A stretch of DNA of 19,553 nt from positions 1 to 19,553 of the forward strand of contig CAMFCK010000001.1 in assembly GCA_945948775.1 (NCBI GenBank), given 5' to 3'. The notes below the pieces were generated by a model, which saw only the letters and a list, made by a program, of their open reading frames with translations, was not told where the DNA came from and searched no databases. This document shows, one piece after another, positions 9,514-18,075 of the stretch (position 1 is its first letter; every line of letters starts with the position of its first letter). A program made the position numbers and the translations under genes. This stretch comes from an uncultured Clostridia bacterium (GTDB lineage: Bacteria; Bacillota; Clostridia; UBA1381).

Positions 9514-10326
9514 CTACCAGATACTTGAGTCAAACAGTCGTTTGCTTATGGCATTTGATGTGATAAGCAAAAACAAGGTTACAACTCCCTGACAAAGACC
9601 AAATGCAGTAGAAAGAGAGTATTTTCCGTTTTCTATACCTTGACGGTAAACAAGCGTTCCGATAATTTCCGTCTGCTCCTGTGTGTAAACATTCTGAAAA
9701 CCGTATACCTGCTCAAAATTTGTATTGAACAAACTACCCAGTGACATTACCAAAACAATGATGACAGTACCCTTTATACACGGAAGTGTAATGCTCCAAA
9801 TTTGCCTTATACGCCCGCAGCCGTCCATCGTAGCAGCCTCATAAAGCGATGGGTCAATTCCCGCAATCGCAGCAAGGAACAGCACGGAGGACCAGCCCAC
9901 ATTTTTCCAAAGGTGTGAAATAAATATTATCGGCAGAAAATATCTGCTGTCCATCAATATGTTTTTTGCCTCATATCCGTCACCGACAATTTTTGCCATT
10001 ATCTGGTTAAAGGTCCCCTCAATAGCAAGAAACGAATAAAACAATCCTATAACCGAAATCCATGAAAGGAAGTACGGCATATATGAAATCGTCTGTACCA
10101 CCTTTTTAAATTTCATATTTCTCAGCTCATTAAATAATAAAGCAAGAATAATGGGAAACGGAAAGCCGCCAAATACAATCACACATCCATATATAAAGGT
10201 TCTTCCTACTGCCTGAAGCATATTCGGATATGTAAAAATTGTTTTAAAATGTTTTAGTCCCACCCATGGACTGCTCATAATTCCTGCCAACGCGTCATAA
10301 TCCTTAAACGCTATTGTTATACCCAA
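9514..10326 (-). CDS. Carbohydrate ABC transporter permease, LplB type, 5' end frameshifted
   Basis: The frame encodes residues GITIAFKDYDALAGI through SKRLFDSSIW, which match LplB-type permeases from just after the first membrane helix to the C-terminus. Five further membrane segments and the EAA loop (YEAATMDGCGRIRQIWSITL, then PC) are intact. The only start codon in this frame is a TTG at 10326 without a ribosome binding site, directly below an in-frame TGA. The true N-terminus is in another frame (10441-10325, listed separately). Family members carry about ten residues between LPxxxF and G-I-x-IAFKDY (roughly F-I-I-F-K-Y-I-P-M-Y); here only one base stands there. The gene is therefore either a recent pseudogene or carries a sequencing or assembly error. 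If real, the product would lack most of helix 1 and the importer may not work. Confidence 0.75.
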   Translation of the reverse strand: MGITIAFKDYDALAGIMSSPWVGLKHFKTIFTYPNMLQAVGRTFIYGCVIVFGGFPFPIILALLFNELRNMKFKKVVQTISYMPYFLSWISVIGLFYSFLAIEGTFNQIMAKIVGDGYEAKNILMDSRYFLPIIFISHLWKNVGWSSVLFLAAIAGIDPSLYEAATMDGCGRIRQIWSITLPCIKGTVIIVLVMSLGSLFNTNFEQVYGFQNVYTQEQTEIIGTLVYRQGIENGKYSLSTAFGLCQGVVTLFLLITSNAISKRLFDSSIW

Positions 10327-10441
10327 ATATAATCGCCGGCAGCATCAAAAGGTATGCATATCGGTGTTTTTTGATATTGTATATAAACCCGCTGTCACGT
10401 TTTCTCAGCTCCATCACAGCAGCGTTTGAGTTTGTTTTCAC
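10304..10441 (-). pseudogene. Out-of-frame 5' fragment of the LplB-type permease gene
   Basis: A GTG at 10441 preceded by GGGGGGT opens a 45-codon frame. Its first 39 residues end in KKHRYAYLLMLPAIIF, the standard cytoplasmic N-terminus and first half of helix 1 in LplB-type permeases. The frame then leaves the family match at 10324 and stops at 10304. The rest of the permease continues in a different frame from 10323. Good translation signals and a good promoter upstream show that this is the real gene start, now cut off from its body. Confidence 0.7.
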
Positions 10442-10488
10442 GACCGAAACCCCCCAATTCAAATAATTTTATATCTTTTACACAATTT

Positions 10489-10518
10489 ATTATATAAAAT
10501 TACCATTCATTTTGTAAA
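10489..10518 (-). promoter_or_regulatory. Promoter of the leftward transporter/glycanase operon
   Basis: On the minus strand a TTTACA -35 box (10513-10518) and a perfect TATAAT -10 box (10489-10494) are separated by 18 bases. The predicted transcript starts near 10482, about 40 bases before the GTG of the LplB gene. It is the only good promoter seen ahead of the five leftward genes. Confidence 0.65.
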
Positions 10519-10571
10519 TAACACCATCGTACTAAATTGCACCCTTTTGACTTGATTTATTATATTTCCTC

Positions 10572-10600
10572 TTCAAAAGCCCCTGATTTTGTGATAGAAT
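10572..10600 (+). promoter_or_regulatory. Promoter of the response regulator / histidine kinase pair
   Basis: TTCAAA (10572-10577) and TAGAAT (10595-10600) with a 17-base spacer lie about 40 bases before the regulator ATG. The -35 box is weak (4 of 6 consensus bases). It faces away from the leftward operon promoter, so the two divergent units share the 198-base gap 10442-10639. Confidence 0.5.
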
Positions 10601-10639
10601 ATCTTCAGAATAAAAAATAAGTTCATACAGGAGGACATC

Positions 10640-12193
10640 ATGTACAGATTGCTGATAGTGGATGACAACCCGGTACAAATTCAAAGTGTAATCGAATTTA
10701 TAGACTGGGCAAAATACGGCATTACAGATATTTCTACTGCCCAGAACGGCAGCGATGGTCTTAAAAGCTTTATAGCTCATAAGCCCGATATTGTGATAAC
10801 TGATGTTCTTATGCCGATTATGGACGGCATTGAATTTCAAAAGAAAGCAAAAGAAATATATCCTCAGTCGAAATTTATCTTCATGAGCTGCTATGAAGAT
10901 TTCAATTTTTTAAAGAAAGCTATGGATAACGATGTTGTCACATACATTCTCAAACCGCTTGAACCTGAAGATCTTGAGACTGCTGCAAAAAACGCCATCA
11001 ATCAGCTTGAACAGGAGCAGCGTTTCTCGCTTATGAGTAACATATTTGATGAAAGCATTGATATTTTTCGCGAAAACTTTCTGTGCCGCTTTTTGTACTC
11101 AAAGCACGTTGATAAGGAGTATCTTGAAAGAACACTGCACAATCTCGGCTTTGATAAATATCACAGCTTTATTATTGCCATGTTTGAAATATCGGGCGAA
11201 GACACAGAAATGTACAATATTATTGACCATGCCCGCAATACTCTATTTAAGAATTTTACAGCATATGCAATAGTGGATTCTACTGATAGATTCATATTTG
11301 CATTCATGTCAGAAGAATCTGACGGGGATTTTTTTGGCAAAAAACTTTACACTGAATTATCCAAATTTATCCGTGAGGTAAGCAGTGCCGGCAATATTAC
11401 AATTACCGGAGGACAGAGTCTTTCATCAAATACGCTTTACGGTCTGCCCTCGCTGCTGCGTCAGGCAGGTACTGCGCTTGAATATTTTCTGTCTCTTTCA
11501 ATACAGGGACTATGCATATACGAAAACCGCCTTTATATTCAGCCAAACTATGAAATTTCCGACATGATTGAAAGTCTCAATGCGCTTTTGGACGACAGCA
11601 CCAGCGAAAAAATCAACAGTTTTCTTGACGAGTATTATCCGCCAAATCTGCATCAGAATTATGTAAAGCCTTTATGTACATCAATCATTACAACACTACA
11701 GCTTATTCTCCTCGAGCGCAATCTGGATATTAAAAACCTATTCGGCAACTCATCGGTCATATATGCAAAGCTTGACAATTTTGATGCACAATATAATGCG
11801 CGGCAGTGGCTTTATAACCTCCTCAATGCCTCTGTTAATCTTATATCGGACAATGAGCGAAACAAATATGACAAAATTATAATAAGCATAAAACGTATCA
11901 TAGACGAAAACTACCGCACGATTTCAAACATTGACCAAATATCCGAGCAAATTCATATCAGCACGAGCTATGCCAAAAATATATTCAAAAAATATACCAA
12001 CACGACTATATTTGAATATCTTCTTGCAAAGCGCATGAACGTGGCAAAACAGCTCCTATCAGATCCGTGTATAAAAATCTATGAGGTTGCAGATTTGGTA
12101 GGTTATAAAAGCAAAGCGCATTTTTCGGAAACCTTCCGCCGCTATACCGGTATTACACCAAAAGATTTTCAGAAAAATCCCATAGCGAGGTGA
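10640..12193 (+). CDS. AraC-family response regulator (YesN-like)
   Basis: This is a 517-residue DNA-binding response regulator. Residues 1-120 are a receiver domain with the acidic pair D8/D9, phospho-acceptor D55 (IVITDVLMP), S83 and K105 (YILKPLEP). Residues about 120-400 are a middle segment typical of YesN-type regulators, without a named function. The last 100 residues form an AraC/XylS double helix-turn-helix (ISNIDQISEQIHISTSYAKN, then YEVADLVGYKSKAHFSETF and a GITPKDF ending). AGGAGG (10629-10634) lies 5 bases before the ATG. It is 6 bases upstream of its probable partner kinase and divergent from the transporter operon. By analogy with YesMN/LplR-type loci it likely activates that operon in response to extracellular sugar; this is inference. 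Confidence 0.93.
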   Translation: MYRLLIVDDNPVQIQSVIEFIDWAKYGITDISTAQNGSDGLKSFIAHKPDIVITDVLMPIMDGIEFQKKAKEIYPQSKFIFMSCYEDFNFLKKAMDNDVVTYILKPLEPEDLETAAKNAINQLEQEQRFSLMSNIFDESIDIFRENFLCRFLYSKHVDKEYLERTLHNLGFDKYHSFIIAMFEISGEDTEMYNIIDHARNTLFKNFTAYAIVDSTDRFIFAFMSEESDGDFFGKKLYTELSKFIREVSSAGNITITGGQSLSSNTLYGLPSLLRQAGTALEYFLSLSIQGLCIYENRLYIQPNYEISDMIESLNALLDDSTSEKINSFLDEYYPPNLHQNYVKPLCTSIITTLQLILLERNLDIKNLFGNSSVIYAKLDNFDAQYNARQWLYNLLNASVNLISDNERNKYDKIIISIKRIIDENYRTISNIDQISEQIHISTSYAKNIFKKYTNTTIFEYLLAKRMNVAKQLLSDPCIKIYEVADLVGYKSKAHFSETFRRYTGITPKDFQKNPIAR

Positions 12194-12199
12194 TTTAGA

Positions 12200-13789
12200 A
12201 TGCTTACAAGCAACAGTATCTTTAAGACAATTACAAAAAATAATCTTATAATATCAATTATTCCGCTGTGCTGTGTACTTAGTATCACATGTTTTTTGGT
12301 ATGCTCAAACTACCGAAGTGAAAAATCCCAGACAGCTGCAAACTGCGCTGATGCCTATGCCCAGGAAATTCGCGCCGCGCTCACTGATGCGTCGCAAAGA
12401 AGCGATTACATTCTCAAATACAATTATTTGATTGAAGGACTGAATAAACAGTATACCAATCCTGCTGACATACTTGTATTCTATAATGACGTTACATCTT
12501 ATTTCGACACAATTTACAGCTACCGCACCTCGGAAAGCGTCACTATTTACTTTACCAATTCCACATTATATGACGGAAGATATTTTCTGAACATACAGCA
12601 TCTTCCCGACGCGCAGAAGGTAAACCGTTTTTTCGAGGAAAGCGGCTCAAGTATATATAAAGAAGATAACATCTATACCGATGAGCACGGCAAAGAATAC
12701 TTTCTGTTCTACAGAAAAATGCCCTTCAACAACGGCAGCCTGCTTGCCGCGCGCTGCTATCTTCCGGAACGTTCTCCGCTGACTGCCTGCGTATCTGTAG
12801 CCCGCAGCAGCGAAATTCCGCGCGAAGATTACGCAGTTGTACATGCTGTTGATGACTTTATCTGCGCCGCTCCGATTGAAGACAATTCGCTTATGTATGT
12901 ATTTTACATATTCCTGTTTTTGCTGATTTGTCTTATCTTTATATGTACCATAATCATTCTTGCATATAAAACCACTTCCAAAACAGCTACAGAAATCGAA
13001 AGCTTTATAACGCGGCTCAGCACAGATGATGTGCTGTCAATGAATATTTCACAAAACTCATTAGAACCCTTTGAATTAAGCGTTATAAAACGCACGATAA
13101 GCAACCTTGTTATGAAAATCAAGGAGGACGCCGATACCCGTTACCGATATGAGCTTGAACGGCAGGACTTGAAGATGCAGCTTTTGCAAAGCAGACTCAA
13201 GCCGCATATTCTCTACAATTCACTTTCTGTTATTAAGCTTAAAGCTTTCCGCTACGGAGATAACGAGATAATAACCATAATAAACAATCTTGTCACCTAT
13301 TACCGTTCTGTTTTAAACCACGGAAAGGAAAATATTTCCATATACGACGAGCTTATACTGCTTGAAAAATATGTATCTATCAATGAAATCTCACACGGAA
13401 GAAAATATAATCTTGAGTTTGATGTACCGGAGGAGCTTAAAAGCATTCAGATACCTCACCTTTTACTACAACCTTTTGTAGAAAACTCTATAACTCACGG
13501 TCTTTCCGGTGAACATAGTGAGTACAAAATACGCATCACATGCCGGCGAGAGACTCCTTACCTGTTCTTTACCGTTTACGACACCGGCTTCGGACTTACC
13601 CCTGAGATGCTTGAAAAGCTCAATAACCTTCAAGATTATGAGGATAGCTACGGCATAAAGAATGTCTATTTGCGAATACAGCTTATTTTTGGCAAGAACT
13701 GCGGCATCTTCTATCGCAGCGAACAAAACTGCTTTACCGAAGCAACAATTAAAATACTTGAATCACCTCCGTCCGGTCATGAAGATTAA
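12200..13789 (+). CDS. Membrane sensor histidine kinase (YesM-like)
   Basis: This is a 529-residue two-helix sensor kinase. TM1 is at about residues 14-36 (NNLIISIIPLCCVLSITCFL), an extracellular sensor segment of about 190 residues follows (40-230), and TM2 is at about 231-257. A weak HAMP-like linker (258-320) leads to the His_kinase domain of the LytS/YesM type with H336 in LKPHILYNSLS (commonly PHFLYN), then an ATPase domain with N429 (LLLQPFVENSITHG) and the G box DTGFG (461-465), ending YGIKNVYLRIQLIFG. All catalytic motifs look complete. A GAGGTGA site precedes the ATG and only 6 bases separate it from the regulator gene, so they are co-transcribed and translationally close. The ligand is unknown. 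Its stop codon overlaps the stop of the convergent downstream gene. Confidence 0.92.
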   Translation: MLTSNSIFKTITKNNLIISIIPLCCVLSITCFLVCSNYRSEKSQTAANCADAYAQEIRAALTDASQRSDYILKYNYLIEGLNKQYTNPADILVFYNDVTSYFDTIYSYRTSESVTIYFTNSTLYDGRYFLNIQHLPDAQKVNRFFEESGSSIYKEDNIYTDEHGKEYFLFYRKMPFNNGSLLAARCYLPERSPLTACVSVARSSEIPREDYAVVHAVDDFICAAPIEDNSLMYVFYIFLFLLICLIFICTIIILAYKTTSKTATEIESFITRLSTDDVLSMNISQNSLEPFELSVIKRTISNLVMKIKEDADTRYRYELERQDLKMQLLQSRLKPHILYNSLSVIKLKAFRYGDNEIITIINNLVTYYRSVLNHGKENISIYDELILLEKYVSINEISHGRKYNLEFDVPEELKSIQIPHLLLQPFVENSITHGLSGEHSEYKIRITCRRETPYLFFTVYDTGFGLTPEMLEKLNNLQDYEDSYGIKNVYLRIQLIFGKNCGIFYRSEQNCFTEATIKILESPPSGHED

Positions 13790-15354
13790 TCAACACCTTC
13801 AACCCTGAATTTTATAATTCCGTTTTCGGCAATCAAATTCATCTTTTCTATGCGTCCCGACAGCATTTTAAGTCTGTATCTGAATCCGTTATGATTATAC
13901 ATAACGGATTCTGTATTTATCCCGCATATGTCCGTAACACCTTTGCCTATCTTCATGACAATTTCTGCTCTTTTTCTGTCATTGCGCGAAATCTCAACAG
14001 TATCTCTCAAGAGGCGTATACATATTTCTTTACCGTTGCCAATACTGATCTCTGCTGCATCACCGTTATAGCTGCACGCTTGTATACTTCCTGCCCCTAT
14101 ATACATTTCTGCGCAGTCTGCAGCACTTATCTCCTGTTCACGGTACACATCAGGATTTTTTACCTCTGCGCTTGAAAACCTAACCCCGTCCATAACCGGA
14201 AGATTATCATATACAGCACCGTGTGTTCGGCATGGATTATCAAGATAATTGTCGCGGTAATTCTCACAAAACAGGTGTAGATCTCTGATCCATACCCTTT
14301 TTCCGTCAGAAAAAACATTACATCTATATCGGTCGCTGTTATACCACACAGACTGATTCCCTCGTTTTGCCCAGTCGGTCAACGCGAATCGCAGACTATC
14401 CGGTGTTGTTGTATACTCAGACTTAAACCTGCGCCCCATTTCACCTACCGTGCAAAACTCGTATCCGTATTTTTTTTGATTTTTCACAGCCAGCGTGCAT
14501 TGCATTTCAAGTCCCTTGGATAGCTCATCGCCCCATCCAAAGCTATTTTCCTGACCAAGCTGATAATATAAAAATCCGGCGGCATCCTTATTGAAAACAC
14601 TATCCATACACCAATTTACCCACGCAGGATCCTGACCTCGCAGCCATGTCGGCTCCTGCGTAAAAAGCCCATAATTTATACCGTTGATTTTGTCCGTTGC
14701 AAACTCATAATAACAGTAAATCGGGTCATTGACATACATTCGAAATACCGGCGCATTGATTTTTTTCTTTTCTGTCTGAGCCGGGCAAAGCATATTCTCG
14801 ATACTTGGATAATACGCTCCGTAATAGGGGCCTCCCCACAGGGTATATCCATCCATGCCCCATTGTTCACGGCATATTATAAATGCATCAATTGAATATT
14901 TTTCTGACATATATGCCATCGAATCGCTGTCAATAAGCCATGAGCCCACCGTTTTCGGGTACACACCAAAATACTTTCTGAATTTTTCCATAGCTGTATC
15001 AATAAGCTTTTTACGTTCCTCATGACTGTAAGAAATTATAAATCCCGGGCATGCATAATGATCCCAGTTACGTCCGCGCTCGCTTTTCCATTCAACCGCC
15101 GTTTCCATCGCAAGCTCACCGACAATTTCAAGCCAGAGCCCTGTCTCAGAGTTTTTTTCGGCATACTCGCTAAGAACATGCCTGTACTCATCTCTTATCA
15201 TTGCATCATATTCTAAAAGATATGTCGCCGGCAAACCGTATTTATTATACATCTTTATATGATTTTTAAATACCTCTGCTCCCTCTTTGTAATAGTTTCC
15301 GTAATACTCGTAACTGCGGACAAAGCATACTGTGTTGATGTATCTGTCAGCCAT
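13786..15354 (-). CDS. Uncharacterised protein, possible polysaccharide-deacetylase/GH-like barrel
   Basis: This 522-residue protein has no signal peptide or membrane segment, so it is probably cytoplasmic. I recognise it only as a type of unnamed protein found in sugar-utilisation loci of Firmicutes. The first 300 residues look like a beta/alpha barrel of the glycoside hydrolase/deacetylase kind: YLLEYDAM (D50), GLWLEIVGE (E76), NWDHYACPGF (D98/H99), YSHEERKKLID, VGSWLIDSDS (D142/D144), QWGMDGYTLWGGPYYGAYYP. These conserved-looking acids and aromatics could form an active site, but no reaction can be assigned. The C-terminal 180 residues look like beta-sandwich material. TTAGGAGAGG precedes the ATG and a good promoter lies upstream. 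It is divergent from the beta-mannosidase (169-base gap), which suggests joint work on an imported oligosaccharide. Confidence 0.85.
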   Translation of the reverse strand: MADRYINTVCFVRSYEYYGNYYKEGAEVFKNHIKMYNKYGLPATYLLEYDAMIRDEYRHVLSEYAEKNSETGLWLEIVGELAMETAVEWKSERGRNWDHYACPGFIISYSHEERKKLIDTAMEKFRKYFGVYPKTVGSWLIDSDSMAYMSEKYSIDAFIICREQWGMDGYTLWGGPYYGAYYPSIENMLCPAQTEKKKINAPVFRMYVNDPIYCYYEFATDKINGINYGLFTQEPTWLRGQDPAWVNWCMDSVFNKDAAGFLYYQLGQENSFGWGDELSKGLEMQCTLAVKNQKKYGYEFCTVGEMGRRFKSEYTTTPDSLRFALTDWAKRGNQSVWYNSDRYRCNVFSDGKRVWIRDLHLFCENYRDNYLDNPCRTHGAVYDNLPVMDGVRFSSAEVKNPDVYREQEISAADCAEMYIGAGSIQACSYNGDAAEISIGNGKEICIRLLRDTVEISRNDRKRAEIVMKIGKGVTDICGINTESVMYNHNGFRYRLKMLSGRIEKMNLIAENGIIKFRVEGVD

Positions 15355-15382
15355 AAGTCCTCTCCTAACTTTGTTTTTGTCG

Positions 15383-15412
15383 AGTATAGCACAACTCTCC
15401 GGGGTTTGTCAA
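15383..15412 (-). promoter_or_regulatory. Promoter of the uncharacterised barrel-like gene
   Basis: On the minus strand a perfect TTGACA (15407-15412) and TATACT (15383-15388) stand 18 bases apart, about 30 bases before the ATG at 15354. This is one of the strongest-looking promoters in the window. Confidence 0.7.
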
Positions 15413-15413
15413 G

Positions 15414-15425
15414 CGTACAAGTACG
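15414..15425. promoter_or_regulatory. Small inverted repeat, candidate operator
   Basis: CGTAC-AA-GTACG is a perfect 5-bp inverted repeat one base upstream of the leftward -35 box and about 40 bases from the rightward -35 box. Its position between two divergent promoters would suit a regulator site. The 8-mer AGTACGAT here (15420-15427) recurs in inverted orientation at 10526-10533, near the transporter promoter. It is short, so chance is possible. Confidence 0.3.
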
Positions 15426-15464
15426 ATAGCGTATAAAATAGTCTGAATGGATACTTAATTTTGT

Positions 15465-15493
15465 TTGACCGCATGTATGGGCAGCGATATAAT
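15465..15493 (+). promoter_or_regulatory. Promoter of the beta-mannosidase gene
   Basis: TTGACC (15465-15470) and perfect TATAAT (15488-15493) are separated by 17 bases. Transcription should begin near 15500, giving a leader of about 24 bases before the TTG start at 15524. This rules out any start codon further upstream. Confidence 0.75.
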
Positions 15494-15523
15494 ATTTTTA
15501 TAAATACAAGGAGGGATAAAAAA

Positions 15524-17998
15524 TTGGCAAAGAGAATAATTGATATTAATAACTGGTTCCTTGACTGTCTTACATATCATAATTTAAGCTGTCGTATCCC
15601 GTGCACATTATACTCTGTATTGAGAGACAACGGCATTATAGAAGATCCGTATTACGGTCTTAACGAAAATAAACTGACGCAGCTTTCTGAGCGCGGCTGC
15701 GAATTTCACACAGCCTTTAACGTAACTCCGCAGCAGCTTGAATGTAAATATATACTGCTGAGATTTCACGGAATTGACACCCTCTGTGATGTACGGTTAA
15801 ACGGCGTACTTCTCGGAAATACCGACAACATGCACAGAACCTATGAGTACAAAGTAAAAGGGCTGCTTACCGCAGGTGAAAATAAGCTTAGTCTGAAATT
15901 CTCGTCACCAACGCAGTATGTTTCAAAAATGCAGAAGAAATATCCCCTATATGTCACTCCTGAAACCATTCCGGGAGCTGCGCATCTGCGCAAGGCATCA
16001 TATATGTTCGGCTGGGACTGGGCACCGAAGCTGCCCGATATGGGAATTTTCCGTAAAATAGAATTGATTTGCTATAATACAGCTTCACTTGAAAATGTTT
16101 TTATCACACAAACGCATGAATACGGCAATGTCCGTCTCAACCTTACTGCTGAAATTGACGGAGATGCCAAAGACACTCACTGTATAGCGGAATTTGACGG
16201 CAGCATATATGAATTTAACGGGCAAACTTGCAGCATCAATGTACAAAAGCCACACCTGTGGTGGCCAAACGGTCTTGGTGAGCCTTTCCTTTACAAGCTT
16301 ACATTAAAGCTCTATCGCGGCGATGAACTGATTGATACTCTTGAAAAAAGAATAGGACTTCGCACATTGTGCGTCAGTACTGAAAAAGATTGCTATGGGA
16401 GGGAATTCTGCTTTGTTATTAATGGTCATAAAATATTCTCTATGGGTGCAAACTACCTGCCTCAGGACAGCATGCTCGCCGACAAGAGAGGGACTAAACA
16501 TTTGATAGAATCCTGCCGAAATGCCAATTTCAACACTCTGCGGGTATGGGGCGGCGGAGTATATCCTGATGATGAATTTTACGATTTATGCGATGAAAAC
16601 GGGATTATCGTCTGGCAGGACTTCATGTTTGCATGCTTTTTCTCTGTGCTTTCGGACAAAATGGCAGAAAGTATAAAATGCGAAGCAATAGACAACTTAC
16701 GTCGTATTCGTCATCATGCATGCATCGGTTTGCTTTGCGGAAATAACGAAATAGAATATGGGCTTATGAACTGGAACACAAATTTCAGCCGTCTTACCGA
16801 ACTGGACTACCTGAATTTATTTGAGCACATCCTTCCCGATGTATGTGATAAGTATGCTCCGCAAATCTTTTACTGGCCCTCCTCGCCCTCTTCAGGCGGT
16901 GGCTTTGATAATCCCGGCGATGAATCACGCGGTGATGTACATCATTGGGATATTTGGCATGCGTATCACCCTGCATGTGAATTTCTTGATAAGCATTTTC
17001 GGTTCTGCTCAGAATTCGGTTTTTCATCTATACCAAGCATAAAAACAGTTCATTCCTTCGCTAATGAAAAGGATATATATGCATTCTCCGAGGTGATAGA
17101 CTCGCATCAGAAATGCTCCTACGGCTATGGCAGAATTTTATTTTACTGTGCAGAAATGTACCCATATGCATCAGATTTCAACTCATTAATATATGAAACA
17201 CAAGTTATGCAGGCAGACATGATCAAATTAGCAGTCGAGCATTTCAGACGAAACCGCGGTCGATGCATGGGCTCACTATACTGGCAATTAAACGATTGCT
17301 GGCCTGTTGTATCTCATTCTTCAGTGGATTACTTCGGAAGATGGAAAGCTCTGCACTACGCCGCTAAAAAATTTTATGCACCGGTACTTCTTTCAATCTA
17401 TTTAAAAAATGAGCAGTTCTGCGTGAATATTTCAAATGAAACACTCACAGACTTTTGCGGCTCAATTAAAGTTGCTGTCAAAGATAACAGTTTAAATACT
17501 CTCTTTTATGCAGAGTATGATGCCAAAGTATCCGCTCTATCAGCTGCCGATGCGCTAAGCACTGATTTATCGGTATATATTACAGGACACCAAAACGATC
17601 GGTTTGTCTGTGTAAAGCTGTGTGATGATGACGGAAAATGTATTGCAGAAAAAAGCATGATATTTACCAAGCCGAAGTATTATTCCTACTGTAATCCCGA
17701 AATTATATATTCCATTGAAAAGAAGGGAGACTACACAGTAATTAGATTGAAAGCATCTAAGTATGCAAAATCTGTTTGCGTTGATTTTAGCGGACATGAT
17801 TTTGTACTTTCGGACAATTTCTTTGACATAACCTCCGAAGAACCGGTTGAAATATTTGTTAACACAGATGCAGACTCCCAAACATTGTATAAAGAAATCT
17901 CAATTATCAGCATGTATGATTTAACAAGTATGGGCTTGGGTGTGCCCTCTCAGAAAAAACAAACGGAAATAATATCCAAACAATTGAATGAATCTTAA
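15524..17998 (+). CDS. Beta-mannosidase, glycoside hydrolase family 2
   Basis: This 824-residue GH2 enzyme should release terminal beta-D-mannose from oligosaccharides (EC 3.2.1.25). The start is the TTG at 15524: AAGGAGGG (15508-15515) sits 8 bases before it, the product then begins MAKRIIDINNW like other family members, and the promoter lies within any longer reading. Domains: galactose-binding-like N-domain about 1-175 (LRFHGIDTLCDVRLNG), Ig-like domain about 180-280 (LWWPNGLGEPFLY), TIM barrel about 285-620, then C-terminal beta domains. In TTG numbering the acid/base is E409 (CGNNEIEYG) and the likely nucleophile is E497 (FCSEFGF); RVWGGGVYPDDEFYDLCDE is also typical. No signal peptide is present, so it acts in the cytoplasm on imported sugars. 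The mannosidase rather than galactosidase/glucuronidase call rests on overall motif likeness, including the WDWAPKLP block. Confidence 0.92.
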   Translation: MAKRIIDINNWFLDCLTYHNLSCRIPCTLYSVLRDNGIIEDPYYGLNENKLTQLSERGCEFHTAFNVTPQQLECKYILLRFHGIDTLCDVRLNGVLLGNTDNMHRTYEYKVKGLLTAGENKLSLKFSSPTQYVSKMQKKYPLYVTPETIPGAAHLRKASYMFGWDWAPKLPDMGIFRKIELICYNTASLENVFITQTHEYGNVRLNLTAEIDGDAKDTHCIAEFDGSIYEFNGQTCSINVQKPHLWWPNGLGEPFLYKLTLKLYRGDELIDTLEKRIGLRTLCVSTEKDCYGREFCFVINGHKIFSMGANYLPQDSMLADKRGTKHLIESCRNANFNTLRVWGGGVYPDDEFYDLCDENGIIVWQDFMFACFFSVLSDKMAESIKCEAIDNLRRIRHHACIGLLCGNNEIEYGLMNWNTNFSRLTELDYLNLFEHILPDVCDKYAPQIFYWPSSPSSGGGFDNPGDESRGDVHHWDIWHAYHPACEFLDKHFRFCSEFGFSSIPSIKTVHSFANEKDIYAFSEVIDSHQKCSYGYGRILFYCAEMYPYASDFNSLIYETQVMQADMIKLAVEHFRRNRGRCMGSLYWQLNDCWPVVSHSSVDYFGRWKALHYAAKKFYAPVLLSIYLKNEQFCVNISNETLTDFCGSIKVAVKDNSLNTLFYAEYDAKVSALSAADALSTDLSVYITGHQNDRFVCVKLCDDDGKCIAEKSMIFTKPKYYSYCNPEIIYSIEKKGDYTVIRLKASKYAKSVCVDFSGHDFVLSDNFFDITSEEPVEIFVNTDADSQTLYKEISIISMYDLTSMGLGVPSQKKQTEIISKQLNES

Positions 17999-18056
17999 TA
18001 ATTCTTTGTGATAGTATGAGAATGGTGTGCGGACATATTCTTGGACTGTATTTATG

Positions 18057-18075
18057 CTCAAGCTTGACTCGAACC
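18057..18075 (-). repeat. tRNA 3'-end-like fragment
   Basis: On the minus strand this 19-base stretch matches the T loop and acceptor 3' strand of the nearby tRNA-Asn (18306-18324) at 16 of 19 positions, with the core GGTTCGAG identical. The T stem no longer pairs and no cloverleaf surrounds it, so it is at most a remnant. Confidence 0.35.

Noticed and set aside
10304..10330. Programmed ribosomal frameshift in the LplB gene
   Set aside because: The TTTGGGT stretch is not in the right phase for a -1 slip, and a shift would still leave about ten conserved residues missing.
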